The notes beneath the pieces were generated by a model. The model ran no database searches. It saw only the letters and a list, made by a program, of their open reading frames with translations, and was not told the origin of the DNA. Made by a program: the position numbers and the translations under genes. A stretch of DNA of 32,604 nucleotides from Georgenia thermotolerans (lineage in GTDB: Bacteria > Actinomycetota > Actinomycetes > Actinomycetales > Actinomycetaceae): assembly GCF_009193185.1 (NCBI RefSeq), contig NZ_VUKF01000048.1, forward strand, positions 1-32,604, given 5' to 3'. Positions 10,294-18,333 of the stretch are shown piece after piece (the stretch's first letter is position 1; each line of letters starts with the position of its first letter).

Positions 10294-11241
10294 GTGATCA
10301 CGAACGTGGCCGCGCTCGTCTACGAGGGGGTCTCCCCCTTCGAGCTCGGCGTCGTCTGCGAGGCCTGGGGCGTGGACCGCTCCGACGACGGCCTGCCCAC
10401 CTTCGACTTCGCCGTGTGCGCCCCGCGGCCCGGGACGGTGCCGACCAACACCGGCTTCGCGCTGCAGGTCGAGCACGGCCTCGAGCGCGTCGCGGCGGCC
10501 GACCTCGTCGTCGTCCCCGCGGTCGGCCGCCAGCGCCCCGTGCCGGGCGAGGTGATCGAGGCGCTGCAGGCCGCCTACGCGCGCGGCGCGCGGATCATGT
10601 CCGTGTGCACCGGGGCGTTCACCCTCGGCGCGGCCGGCCTGCTCGACGGGCGCGAGTGCACCACGCACTGGATGCACACCGCCGAGCTGGCCGAGCGGTT
10701 CCCGGCGGCCCGGGTGATCCCCGAGGTCCTCTACGTCGACGACGCCCCCGTGCTCACCAGCGCGGGCACGGCGGCGGGCCTGGATGCCAGCCTGTACCTG
10801 TGGCGCCAGGAGTTCGGCTCGGCGGCCGCGAACCAGGTGGCCCGGCGCATGGTCGTGCCGCCCCAGCGCGAGGGCGGCCAGGCGCAGTTCATCACGAACC
10901 CGGTGCCCGAGTGCGACGCCGAGACCCTGGGGCCGGTGCTGACCTGGATCCTCGAGCACCTCGACGAGCCGCTCGACGTCCCCACCCTGGCGGCGCGGGC
11001 GCTGATGTCCCCGCGCACCTTCGCCCGCCGGTTCCGCGCCGAGACGGGCACGACGCCGCACGCGTGGATCACCGCCCAGCGGGTCCGGCGCGCGGAGCAG
11101 CTCCTGGAGGAGACCGACCGGCCGGTGGAGCGGATCGCCGCCGAGGTCGGGTTCACCCCGGCGGTGCTCCGCCACCACCTGGCCCAGGTGCGCGGCCTGA
11201 GCCCGCAGCGCTACCGGCGCCGCTTCTCCGCCGTCGTCTGA
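10294..11241 (+). CDS. GlxA/FtrA-type transcriptional regulator (DJ-1/PfpI domain + AraC HTH)
   Basis: A 315-aa two-domain regulator. Residues 1-190 are a DJ-1/PfpI-like domain with the nucleophile-elbow cysteine Cys105 in SVCTGAFTLGAAGLL and the THW motif at 124-126. Residues 213-311 are an AraC/XylS DNA-binding domain, with LDVPTLAARALMSPRTFARRF as first HTH and PVERIAAEVGFTPAVLRHHL as second. The family senses small metabolites and usually activates nearby catabolic or detoxification genes. The GTG start at 10294 is chosen because MITNVAALVYEGVSPFELG is the conserved family N-terminus; the longer frame from 10237 runs through the palindromic operator candidate. Confidence 0.9.
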   Translation: MITNVAALVYEGVSPFELGVVCEAWGVDRSDDGLPTFDFAVCAPRPGTVPTNTGFALQVEHGLERVAAADLVVVPAVGRQRPVPGEVIEALQAAYARGARIMSVCTGAFTLGAAGLLDGRECTTHWMHTAELAERFPAARVIPEVLYVDDAPVLTSAGTAAGLDASLYLWRQEFGSAAANQVARRMVVPPQREGGQAQFITNPVPECDAETLGPVLTWILEHLDEPLDVPTLAARALMSPRTFARRFRAETGTTPHAWITAQRVRRAEQLLEETDRPVERIAAEVGFTPAVLRHHLAQVRGLSPQRYRRRFSAVV

Positions 11242-11287
11242 CGGGCGGGACGGACCCCGGCTGCCGCGGCGCCCCGCCGTCGGGCGC

Positions 11288-12097
11288 TCAGGCCGCCGCG
11301 GGTCGCGGCTCGACCGGTGCCTGCTGGCCGTTGCCCGACGCCTGGCGGGAGGCGTCGAACAGGCGCAGCAGCTCCATCGGGATGGGGAAGGCGATCGTGG
11401 AGTTCTTCTCCGCGCCGAGCTCCAGCAGCGTCCCGAGCAGCCGCAGCTGCAGGGCCGCGGGGTGCTTCTCGAGCACCACCGCCGCCTCGCCGAGGTTGGT
11501 CGCGGCCTCCTTCTCGCCGAGGGCGTGGATGACCTTGGCGCGCCGCTCGCGCTCGGACTCCGCCTGGCGGGCCATCGCGCGGCGCATGGTGTCGGGCAGG
11601 ACGACGTCCTTGAGCTCGACGATGGTCACCTTCACCCCCCACGGGTCCGTCACCGAGTCGATGACCCGCTGGAGCTGGACGTTGATCTGGTCGCGCTTGG
11701 AGAGCAGGTCGTCGAGCACGGTCTGGCCCAGGATGCTGCGCAGCGTGGTCTGGGCCACCTGCTGGGTGCCGAAGCGGTAGTCGTCGATCGACAGCACCGA
11801 GCGGACGGGCTCGATGACGTTGAAGTACGCGACGGCGTTGACCCGGACGGTGACGTTGTCGCGCGTGATGATGTCCTGCGCCGGGACGTCGTAGGTCTGC
11901 GTGCGCAGGTTGACCCGGGTGAGCCGGTCGACGACCGGGATGATGACGATAAGGCCAGGGCCCTTGAGCGGCTGGATCCGTCCCAGGCGCAGGATGACCC
12001 CGCGCTCGTACTCCGGCAGCACATGGATGGCCGCCGAGAGCAGGATCACGACGACCACGAGGGCCACCACGACGCCGATGAGGGTGGCAATGCTCAT
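11288..12097 (-). CDS. Slipin / SPFH (stomatin-like) membrane protein
   Basis: A 269-aa protein with an N-terminal membrane helix (4-26, LIGVVVALVVVVILLSAAI) followed by the SPFH domain from EYERGVILRLGRIQPLKGPG through the coiled region RRAMARQAESERERRAKVIH to EKNSTIAFPIPMELLR. Slipins are membrane scaffolds. In prokaryotes they are paired with long NfeD proteases, which in archaeal examples cleave the slipin C-terminus. That pairing is seen here: the ATG overlaps the upstream nfeD stop (ATGA, 12097-12094), so the two are co-translated. Confidence 0.93.
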   Translation of the reverse strand: MSIATLIGVVVALVVVVILLSAAIHVLPEYERGVILRLGRIQPLKGPGLIVIIPVVDRLTRVNLRTQTYDVPAQDIITRDNVTVRVNAVAYFNVIEPVRSVLSIDDYRFGTQQVAQTTLRSILGQTVLDDLLSKRDQINVQLQRVIDSVTDPWGVKVTIVELKDVVLPDTMRRAMARQAESERERRAKVIHALGEKEAATNLGEAAVVLEKHPAALQLRLLGTLLELGAEKNSTIAFPIPMELLRLFDASRQASGNGQQAPVEPRPAAA

Positions 12098-13500
12098 GAC
12101 TGGTCCTTCCGTGAGGCGGGCGGTGGCCCGCCGCCGTCGCCGGCGGGGTCCGCCGGCACGATGAGAAGCACGAGGCCGTCCAGCCCCACGACGCGGGCGG
12201 TGGCGCCCGGGCGCAGCGGCGGGCCGGTGCTGCGCACCGACCACCAGGCGCCCTCGACGAACGCCCGCCCGGTCAGGCCCTCGGCCTGCGCCACGGTCAC
12301 GGTCTGCCCGCGCAGGAGGTCCGCGCCCGTCGTCGTCGGCCGCTGCCGGCGCGAGCGCACCGCGAGGCGACCCACCACGACGGCGGCCGCGCACAGCACC
12401 ACGGCGAGCGGGACCGCCGCGGACAGGTCCACCGCGACCCCCTGCGCGCGGTCGAACAGGAACACCGCGGCGAGCAGGAGCGCCAGCGCCCCGCCGAGGG
12501 CGAACGCGCCGGTGCCGGGGGCGAACAGCTCGGCGACGAACAGGCCCGCGGCGACGGCCAGGAGGAGCAGGCCGACGGCGGTCACCGGCAGCGCCGCGAT
12601 GCTGTACAGGGCGAGCAGCACCGCCGCGGCGCCGGTGGCGCCCGCCAGGCCCACCCCGGGCGTGGCCAGCTCGACCAGGACGGCGATGAACCCGCCGACC
12701 AGCAGGAGGAACGCCAGGTCGGGGTTGGCGAGGGCCTGCAGCACCCGCTCGGTGAGGCTCAGCTCCTGGCGCTCGACCACGGCCCCGGCGGTGTGCACGG
12801 TGACCTGCTGGCCGCCGGCGACGGTGACCACGCGCCCGTCGGCGGCGGCGAGGGCGTCGGCCAGCGTGGGCGCGACGGCGTCGGCCACGCCCAGGCGCAC
12901 GGCCTCGTCGGCGCCGATGGACCGGCCCGTCCGCACCGCCTCGCCGGCGAAGCCGACGTCCCGGCCGCGCAGGCGGGCGAGGGCCTCGGCCTGGGCCGCG
13001 GCGTCGTTGACGATCTTGCGCGAGAGGTCCTGGCCGCCGGAGGTGATCGGCGTGGCGGCGCCGATGTTCGTGCCCGGGGCCATGACGAGGACGTGCGCGG
13101 CCAGGGCGACGATCGCGCCGGCCGAGGCGGCCCGGGCGCCGGCGGGGCTGACGTAGACGATGACCGGCACCGGGCTGGCGAGGATGTCCTGGACGATGAC
13201 GCGCATGGCGCTGACGAGGCCGCCGGGGGTGTCGAGCTCGACGACGTAGGCGGCATAGCCGCCCGTGCGGGCGCGGTCGAGGCCGCCGGCGAGGTGGTCG
13301 GCGATGACCGGGGTGACCTCCGTGGCCACCCGGGTGACGAGCACCGTCGGGGTCCCGGGCGGCGCGGGGGCCGCGGCGGTCGGCGGCGCGGGCTGCCCGG
13401 CCGGGCCGTCGGCGGCGGCGCCGGGCGCGAGGGCGAGGAGCGCGAGGAGTCCCGTGAGCGCGGCCACCAGCCGGCTCATGAGCACGAGGCGGGCGCGCAT
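12094..13500 (-). CDS. Long-form NfeD membrane serine protease
   Basis: A 468-aa protein. The signal peptide or anchor is at 1-31 (VAALTGLLALLALAPGAAA). The ClpP/SppA-like protease domain covers about 50-235, with ELDTPGG (88-94), catalytic Ser126 in ARAASAGAI and probable catalytic Lys162 in DLSRKIVND. Four to six membrane segments cover about 265-395, and the soluble C-terminal OB-fold NfeD domain covers about 400-455 (LRGQTVTVAQAEGLTGRAFV). This is the full three-part long form that co-occurs with slipins. Proposed roles are membrane quality control and cleavage of the partner slipin. The ATG at 13500 gives the complete signal peptide; an in-frame ATG at residue 8 is an alternative. Confidence 0.92.
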   Translation of the reverse strand: MRARLVLMSRLVAALTGLLALLALAPGAAADGPAGQPAPPTAAAPAPPGTPTVLVTRVATEVTPVIADHLAGGLDRARTGGYAAYVVELDTPGGLVSAMRVIVQDILASPVPVIVYVSPAGARAASAGAIVALAAHVLVMAPGTNIGAATPITSGGQDLSRKIVNDAAAQAEALARLRGRDVGFAGEAVRTGRSIGADEAVRLGVADAVAPTLADALAAADGRVVTVAGGQQVTVHTAGAVVERQELSLTERVLQALANPDLAFLLLVGGFIAVLVELATPGVGLAGATGAAAVLLALYSIAALPVTAVGLLLLAVAAGLFVAELFAPGTGAFALGGALALLLAAVFLFDRAQGVAVDLSAAVPLAVVLCAAAVVVGRLAVRSRRQRPTTTGADLLRGQTVTVAQAEGLTGRAFVEGAWWSVRSTGPPLRPGATARVVGLDGLVLLIVPADPAGDGGGPPPASRKDQS

Positions 13501-13523
13501 CTTCGCTCACTGTCCTTGGCGCC

Positions 13524-13529
13524 ATGGTA
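13524..13529 (-). promoter_or_regulatory. -10 box of the nfeD-slipin operon
   Basis: TACCAT on the minus strand (13529-13524), 23 bases before the nfeD ATG, with a weak CTGCCG about 18 bases upstream as -35. The leader carries only a modest purine-rich ribosome site (GTGAGCGAAG). Confidence 0.35.
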
Positions 13530-13665
13530 GGCGCGGGACTCGGGCGACGGCAGGGGCGCGGCCCGCGCTCGCGGGCGGCCTCGGCGGGGCCGACGGCTCA
13601 GCGGGCGCCGGGAGAACGGTGCGGCGGCTCGGTCCGGGGGCCGGGTACTCGCCGCGGCAGCCCGG

Positions 13666-14148
13666 TCAGCGGACGAAGTGCGGGCCGGCGGCGGGGTCGT
13701 CGCGGAACGCGAGCGCCCGGCCCAGCCGCTCCCGGGAGGAGTCGGTGAGGTCGGCGGGTAGCTGGTCGAGCGGGAACCAGCCGACGGCGAGGGACTCGTC
13801 GTCGGCCACGTGCGCCTCCCCGCCCACCGGTTCGCACCAGAACGTCAGGTCGAGGTACTGGGAGCGGTCGCCGTTGGGGTAGCGGACCTCCGTGCCGGCG
13901 CCGACCGAGGTCAGGGCGAGCACGCGCACGACGACGCCGGTCTCCTCCGCCACCTCGCGCGCCAGCCCCACGGCCGGCTGCTCGCCGGGCTCGAGGATGC
14001 CCGAGGGCAGGGCCCACCGGCCGTTGTCGGCGCGCTGGCCGAGCAGCACCCGGTCGCCGTCGAGGACGGCGCCGGTGACGCCGGGCAGCCAGAGCAGATC
14101 GGTGCCGATGCGGGCGCGCAGGTCGGTGATGAAGGCGGGGACGGGCAT
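13666..14148 (-). CDS. NUDIX hydrolase
   Basis: A 160-aa protein with a complete Nudix box GX5EX7REUXEEXGU at residues 50-72 (G50, E55, then LAREVAEETGV). The substrate part, LLWLPGVTGAVLDGDRVLLGQR before the box and YLDLTFWCEPVGGEAHVADD after it, is of the type that hydrolyses nucleoside diphosphate derivatives (ADP-ribose, oxidised dNTPs); the exact substrate is not readable. It lies 18 bases after the VIT1-type gene on the same strand but has its own leaderless promoter, so it may be transcribed both ways. Confidence 0.9.
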   Translation of the reverse strand: MPVPAFITDLRARIGTDLLWLPGVTGAVLDGDRVLLGQRADNGRWALPSGILEPGEQPAVGLAREVAEETGVVVRVLALTSVGAGTEVRYPNGDRSQYLDLTFWCEPVGGEAHVADDESLAVGWFPLDQLPADLTDSSRERLGRALAFRDDPAAGPHFVR

Positions 14149-14160
14149 ACCGGGAGGCTA
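14149..14160 (-). promoter_or_regulatory. Leaderless promoter of the NUDIX gene
   Basis: Minus strand: TAGCCT (14160-14155), six bases CCCGGT, then the ATG at 14148. There is no Shine-Dalgarno. Confidence 0.6.
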
Positions 14161-14166
14161 CGCGGC

Positions 14167-14892
14167 TCAGACGACCCCGGCGGTCCCGAGCAGGCTGCCG
14201 ACGAGGAACGTCGCGGCGAGGGCCAGCGCGCCCCCGACCACGACGCGGGTGGCGGCGCGGGCGCGGGAGCCGCCGCCGATCCACGCCGCGAGGGTGCCCG
14301 TCAGCGCCAGCGCGGCGAGGGTGGCCACGAAGGTCACCGGCACCCGGACCGGCTCCGGCGGCAGCAGGATCGCCAGCATCGGCAGCACCGCGCCGGCGAG
14401 GAAGGAGACCGCCGAGGCGAGGGCGGCGTGCCAGGGGCTGACGACGTCGTCGGGGTCGATGTTGTGCCGGGCGCGCAGGAGGGCGCCGAGGGGGTCGCGG
14501 GCGGTGAGGTCGGCGGCGACCTTCCGGGCGGTGGCGGGGGAGATGCCGCGGGCCTCGTAGCTGCGCGCCAGGCGGTCGCGGGCGCCGTCGGGGTCGGCGG
14601 TCAGGGCGGTGCGCTCGGCCTCGATGAGGCTGCGCTCGCTGTCGCGCTGGCTGGAGACGGAGACGTACTCGCCCAGGGCCATCGACACCGCCCCGCCGAC
14701 GACCGCGGCCAGGCCCGCGGTGACGATGGGGCCGATCTGGGTGGTGGCGCCGGCGACGCCGACCACCACCGCCGCGGTGGAGACGATGCCGTCGTTGGCG
14801 CCGAGGACGCCGGCGCGCAGCCAGTTGAGCCGCTGGGCCAGGCCGCCGGTGCGCTCGGCCGGCTGCTCGGTGCGGGTGACGGTGTCGGTCAT
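14167..14892 (-). CDS. VIT1/CCC1-type Fe2+/Mn2+ transporter
   Basis: A 241-aa protein. It begins with a short hydrophilic N-terminus. LNWLRAGVLGANDGIVSTAA (about 23-42), with the conserved GxNDGIVST motif, marks the first membrane helix. A second hairpin carries GGAVSMALGEYVSVSSQRDSER. A charged, metal-binding-type cytoplasmic helical region (about 85-150, rich in Glu/Asp/His/Arg) follows, then three C-terminal membrane helices. Family members move ferrous iron or manganese out of the cytosol. A DtxR-like inverted repeat lies 37 bases upstream of the ATG, which fits metal control. Confidence 0.93.
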   Translation of the reverse strand: MTDTVTRTEQPAERTGGLAQRLNWLRAGVLGANDGIVSTAAVVVGVAGATTQIGPIVTAGLAAVVGGAVSMALGEYVSVSSQRDSERSLIEAERTALTADPDGARDRLARSYEARGISPATARKVAADLTARDPLGALLRARHNIDPDDVVSPWHAALASAVSFLAGAVLPMLAILLPPEPVRVPVTFVATLAALALTGTLAAWIGGGSRARAATRVVVGGALALAATFLVGSLLGTAGVV

Positions 14893-14928
14893 GATCGGAG
14901 GGAATCACCGGGGCGGGGCGGTCTGCAA

Positions 14929-14949
14929 CGAAGGTGAGGATTGCCTTCG
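14929..14949. promoter_or_regulatory. DtxR/IdeR-like site upstream of the VIT1-type gene
   Basis: CGAAGG-N9-CCTTCG is a perfect six-base-arm inverted repeat. Its core AGGTGAGGATTGCCT (14932-14946) matches the iron-box core AGGTTAGGCTAACCT at 11 of 15 positions. It lies directly upstream of TTGCAG (minus strand 14928-14923), a plausible -35 of the VIT1-type gene. That position would suit activation more than repression. Confidence 0.4.
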
Positions 14950-15004
14950 CGGCCTGCGGCACAGCCCGGTCCGGGGCCGGAAGGTCGGTCACCCCGGGGA
15001 CGGG

Positions 15005-15041
15005 ACGGCCCCCGCACCCGCCGAGGCGGGCCGGGGGCCGT
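15005..15041. terminator. Strong hairpin terminator after phoX-like gene
   Basis: ACGGCCCCCG (15005-15014) pairs perfectly with CGGGGGCCGT (15032-15041), and an inner CCCGCC/GGCGGG extends the stem. It starts 15 bases beyond the phoX-like stop on the minus strand. Confidence 0.7.
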
Positions 15042-15056
15042 CGTCGTGCTGACCGG

Positions 15057-17120
15057 TCAGTGCCCGATCTTCTTACCGTCGGCGCGCCACGTCACGGCGA
15101 CCGAGGGCCGCGGGACCGAGGTGCCGCCGTCGGGCCAGTGCGAGGTGGGGTTCTCGAAGGTGGAGCCGTCGCCCTCGCCGGGGTGCTGGACGCAGACCAG
15201 CACGCGGTCGTCGTCGATCCACGGACCGCACGTCTCGGCGTGGACCGGGACGGTGAGGAACTGCTTGACCTGGCCGCGGAACTCCCCGTCGACCGCGACG
15301 GCGAACAGGCCGTCGTTGCTGCCCAGGGCGTTGCCGTCGGTGCTGATCCACAGGTTGCCGCGCTTGTCGAAGGCGACGTTGTCCGGGCAGGAGATCGGGG
15401 AGACCTGGGACTTGTCGAACCCGGCGAAGTAGGTGCTGGGGTCGTTCGGGTCGCCGGCGAGGAGGAAGACCCGCCAGGCGAAGGATCCGGCGCCGGCGTC
15501 GTTCCGGGCCTCGGCGACCTCCAGCACGTGGCCGTGCTTGTTGTTGGCCCGCGGGTTCGCCTCGTCGGCCTGGCCGGGCAGGCGGCGGGTGTTGTTGGTC
15601 AGGGCGACGTAGACCACCCCGGTGACCGGGTTGGGCTCGACGTCCTCGGGGCGGTCCATCTTCGTGGCGCCGACGGCGTCGCCCGCCTGGCGGGTGAAGA
15701 GCAGCACCTCGACCCCGCTCATCCCCGGCACGTGGCTGATGGCCTCGGAGCCGCGGGAGGTGACCAGCGGGATCCACTCGCCCGCGCCGTCGAAGGCGCC
15801 GTCGGAGGGCAGGGTGCCGTCGCCGGTGATCTCGGCGGCGGGGGAGTTGCCGGTGAACTTCGCGACGTAGAGGGTGCCGTGGTCGAGCAGGTCGCGGTTG
15901 TCGCCCGTCCCGACCTTGTCGGTGGAGACGAACTTGTAGAAGTAGTCGAAGCGCTCGTCGTCGCCCATGTACACGGCCAGGCGGCCGTCCGCGGTGATCC
16001 GGGTGGTGGCGGCCTCGTGCTTGAAGCGGCCCAGCGCGGTGCGCTTCTTCGGGGTGGAGGTGGGGTCGTAGGGGTCGACCTCGACGATCCAGCCGAAACG
16101 GTTGGCCTCGTTCGGCGCCTTGAGCAGGTCGAAGCGGTCGTCGAAGCGCTCCCACTTGCGCTCGGTGGCACCGCCGGTCATGCCGTAGCGGCGCAGGCGC
16201 TCCTTGACCACCGGGTCGGTGACCGAGGCGGCGTTGGCGAAGTACTGGTTGAAGTTCTCCTCCGCCGTGAGCCAGGTGTCCCAGGGGGTCAGGCCGCCGG
16301 AGCAGTTGTTCAGGGTGCCGAGCACGGTGCGCCCGGAGGGGTCCGCCGGGGTCTTGACGAGGTCGGTGCCCGCGACGGGCCCGGTGAGCTCGAACGCGCT
16401 GTGGGTGTCGAAGCGGCGGTTGAGGCGGTGGTCGACGATCGGGTCCAGGGCGCCGGAGCGCTTGCCGCGCCGGCCGGAGGTGACGGCGACGACGCTGAGC
16501 CCGTGGGCGGCCCAGGCCACCTCGACCTGCTCGCGGGTGGGGTTCTCGGCGTCGTACCCGGCGAACATGAGGACCTCGTCGGTGTACTCGTGGTTGGCCA
16601 CGAGGAGGAACTCGTGCTGGCCCTTGAGGGGCAGCAGCCCGAGGTAGTCGCAGTTGTACCCGAACTGGCGCCGCTGGGCCGCCGCGGTGAGGTTGGCGGC
16701 GTCGAAGTCGGGGGCGTCGGAGAAGAGCTTGTCGCCCCAGCGGATGACGACGTCCTGGAGGTAGCCGGCGGGGGTGGTGAGCTTGTCGTCGGTGTTGGGG
16801 GCGACGGGCTCGAAGTTCAGGCCGGGGGCGGCGCCGGCCTTGCCGGCGTTGCCCTGGTTGCCGGGGGCGGCGAGGGCGGGCTGCTGGCCGAGCACGGTGG
16901 TCGCGGCGCCGGCGGCGGCCACGACGGCACCGGCCTTGAGGGCGGTGCGGCGCGAGAAGGCGCGGGCGGCGACGTCGCCGAAGTACTCCCCGCCGGAGGT
17001 GTTGGGGACGTCGTGGAAGCAGGCGTCACCGCAGCGGAAGCGGCACGTCAGCGCCGAGCGGGAGCCGCCGTGGCGGCCGGTGAGGAGGGGAAGCAGGCGT
17101 CTGGGCGCGGTCTCGGTCAT
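15057..17120 (-). CDS. phoX: PhoX-like (DUF839) Tat-exported phosphatase
   Basis: A 687-aa protein, normal for the family. The N-terminus has a conserved Cys-rich segment (Cys26, Cys30, Cys34, CRFRCGDACFHDVPN), then a twin-arginine signal SRRTALK (56-62), a hydrophobic stretch and a probable cleavage after PALA (about 84). The beta-propeller body carries family motifs VANHEYTDE (174-182), NNCSGGLTPWDTWLTAEEN (271-289, Cys273 matching the Fe-binding cysteine of PhoX) and the conserved C-terminal half (FDKRGNLWISTDG, VQHPGEG). PhoX releases phosphate from organic phosphate esters outside the cytosol using Fe and Ca. The ATG at 17120 has AGGAG five bases upstream. Enzyme activity is inferred from the family. 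Confidence 0.88.
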   Translation of the reverse strand: MTETAPRRLLPLLTGRHGGSRSALTCRFRCGDACFHDVPNTSGGEYFGDVAARAFSRRTALKAGAVVAAAGAATTVLGQQPALAAPGNQGNAGKAGAAPGLNFEPVAPNTDDKLTTPAGYLQDVVIRWGDKLFSDAPDFDAANLTAAAQRRQFGYNCDYLGLLPLKGQHEFLLVANHEYTDEVLMFAGYDAENPTREQVEVAWAAHGLSVVAVTSGRRGKRSGALDPIVDHRLNRRFDTHSAFELTGPVAGTDLVKTPADPSGRTVLGTLNNCSGGLTPWDTWLTAEENFNQYFANAASVTDPVVKERLRRYGMTGGATERKWERFDDRFDLLKAPNEANRFGWIVEVDPYDPTSTPKKRTALGRFKHEAATTRITADGRLAVYMGDDERFDYFYKFVSTDKVGTGDNRDLLDHGTLYVAKFTGNSPAAEITGDGTLPSDGAFDGAGEWIPLVTSRGSEAISHVPGMSGVEVLLFTRQAGDAVGATKMDRPEDVEPNPVTGVVYVALTNNTRRLPGQADEANPRANNKHGHVLEVAEARNDAGAGSFAWRVFLLAGDPNDPSTYFAGFDKSQVSPISCPDNVAFDKRGNLWISTDGNALGSNDGLFAVAVDGEFRGQVKQFLTVPVHAETCGPWIDDDRVLVCVQHPGEGDGSTFENPTSHWPDGGTSVPRPSVAVTWRADGKKIGH

Positions 17121-17149
17121 CAGGGCTCCTTGAGTGGGGTACGGGCCCG

Positions 17150-17193
17150 ACGTTAAGGAGCGATGTCGTCCGTTGAGAGAACGGTGGGTGAAG
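17150..17193 (-). promoter_or_regulatory. phoX-like promoter with possible Pho box
   Basis: -10 box TAACGT is at 17155-17150 on the minus strand. Sixteen bases upstream lie two adjacent 11-base direct repeats, CTTCACCCACC (17193-17183) and GTTCTCTCAAC (17182-17172). They match the Streptomyces PHO-box unit GTTCACCCGGC at 8/11 and 7/11. The array overlaps the -35 position, as expected for a PhoP-activated promoter. Confidence 0.42.
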
Positions 17194-17326
17194 TCTTCGC
17201 GACGGGGGCGTGACCGCGGGTCCCGTCCTCGGCGCGCCGTGCTCACTGGGGAACGCGGCGCTCGCGACGTCCGGCCGGGGCGCCTGCTGGTGGCCCGCGG
17301 TTCACCTGCCGTTCCCGGGCGCCCCT

Positions 17327-17338
17327 TACCGTCCGCGC
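17327..17338 (+). promoter_or_regulatory. Leaderless promoter of the GNAT gene
   Basis: TACCGT (17327-17332), six bases CCGCGC, then the GTG at 17339. This decides the start against a longer open frame from 17210 that would run through the divergent promoter region. Confidence 0.55.
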
Positions 17339-17818
17339 GTGACCGTGCTGCTTCCCCCGGCGGGCCTCCACCCGGCGCTCACCCTTCACCCCGGCCCGGT
17401 GCCGGCCGCCGTCCAGGCGGCGGTGGGCCGGCTCCGCGGACCGGACCCGCGGCTGCCCGGCCGGGCGGCGCACGCGGCGCTGTACGCCCAGGCGGTCGCC
17501 GACGGCACGCTCGTGGGGTTCTGCCTCGCCGAGGAGCCGAACACCGAGCCCGGCGCCTCGTGGGCCCACCACGGCGCCGCCGGGCCCGAGCTCGGCGTGC
17601 TCGTCGTCGACCCCCGGTGGCGCGGGCGGGGGCTGGGCGTCGGGCTCGTCGGCGCGGTCGCCCGGGCGGTCGCCGCATCGGGGCGGACGGCGGTGGCCGT
17701 CACCGCCCCGGCAAGCCCCGCCGTCGCCGTCAACCGGCGGGTGGGGGCGCGGGTGGCGGGCACCTTCCGGCGCGGGCCCGAGGAGCTCTGGCTCTGGGAC
17801 TTCGCCGGGGTGCGCTGA
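17339..17818 (+). CDS. GNAT-family N-acetyltransferase
   Basis: A 159-aa protein with one GNAT domain. The acetyl-CoA pyrophosphate-binding motif A is ELGVLVVDPRWRGRGLGVGLV (about 85-105), with the R/QxxGxG/A pattern R-G-R-G-L-G. The following NRRVGARVAGTFRRG is the usual motif B. Substrate unknown. The upstream neighbour, phoX-like, diverges from it; it appears to be monocistronic. Confidence 0.85.
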   Translation: MTVLLPPAGLHPALTLHPGPVPAAVQAAVGRLRGPDPRLPGRAAHAALYAQAVADGTLVGFCLAEEPNTEPGASWAHHGAAGPELGVLVVDPRWRGRGLGVGLVGAVARAVAASGRTAVAVTAPASPAVAVNRRVGARVAGTFRRGPEELWLWDFAGVR

Positions 17819-17838
17819 AGGGGCGCCGACCTCCCCGG

Positions 17839-18081
17839 TCAGCGGGTGCTGAGCTCCGCGCAGAACTGCCCGCGGGCGAGGGCCAGCTCCAGCGCGGCGT
17901 CGCGCAGCCCGGTGCTCTCCGCGACGAGCGCCTCCGGCACGCCGGCCTTCACCGCGTGGACGAGGGCGACGTTGCGGGCGCACAGCCGCTCGAAGGTGAC
18001 CACCGGCTCGGTCCGGAGGGCGGCCTCGGCCGCACGCAGCGAGGTGAGCGCGGCGGCATGGGCGGTGGGGAGGGAGAGCAC
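17839..18081 (-). CDS. Small hypothetical protein
   Basis: An 80-aa, almost fully helical protein (MLSLPTAHAAALTSLRAAEA...). The middle part, NVALVHAVKAGVPEALVAESTGLRDAALELAL, has an HTH-like spacing, but I cannot assign a family. The GTG start at 18081 has GAGG four bases upstream, and a TAGCGT -10 lies about 31 bases upstream. No signal peptide or membrane helix. It is convergent with the GNAT gene and at the edge of the putative element next to tRNA-Pro. Confidence 0.5.
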   Translation of the reverse strand: MLSLPTAHAAALTSLRAAEAALRTEPVVTFERLCARNVALVHAVKAGVPEALVAESTGLRDAALELALARGQFCAELSTR

Positions 18082-18111
18082 AGGACCTCGGTTCGTCGGG
18101 ACGTCGGCTCG

Positions 18112-18174
18112 ACGCTACGGTCGCACAACCGTGGCTGGCCAACGTCGCGTCACCATCCGTGCAGGAGTTGTGCG
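18112..18174 (-). promoter_or_regulatory. -10 box and inverted repeat upstream of the small ORF
   Basis: TAGCGT (minus, 18117-18112) is a candidate -10. Just upstream, CGCACAAC (18122-18129) and GTTGTGCG (18167-18174) are perfect inverted copies 37 bases apart, a spacing of about three and a half helical turns. They could be a two-site operator. The rest of 18175-18333 shows no gene I can support. Confidence 0.35.
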
Positions 18175-18333
18175 CCGGTGCGGGCGCGTGTGCCGCGCGG
18201 TCGGTGCGCGACCGTGTCAGGCAGGCGTGCGGCTCACCGCGACCCACCGGTCGACGGGCTGGGGTGCGGTGAGGGAAGCGGAAGGGCCGCCGTCCTGCGT
18301 GTCCGCAGGGCGATGGCCCTTCCTCTGGCCCGA

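Noticed and set aside
14934-17156. 740-codon open frame on the + strand opposite the phoX-like gene
   Set aside because: The minus strand encodes the complete PhoX-like protein with Tat signal; the + frame has only Gly/Val/Glu/Asp-rich repeats.
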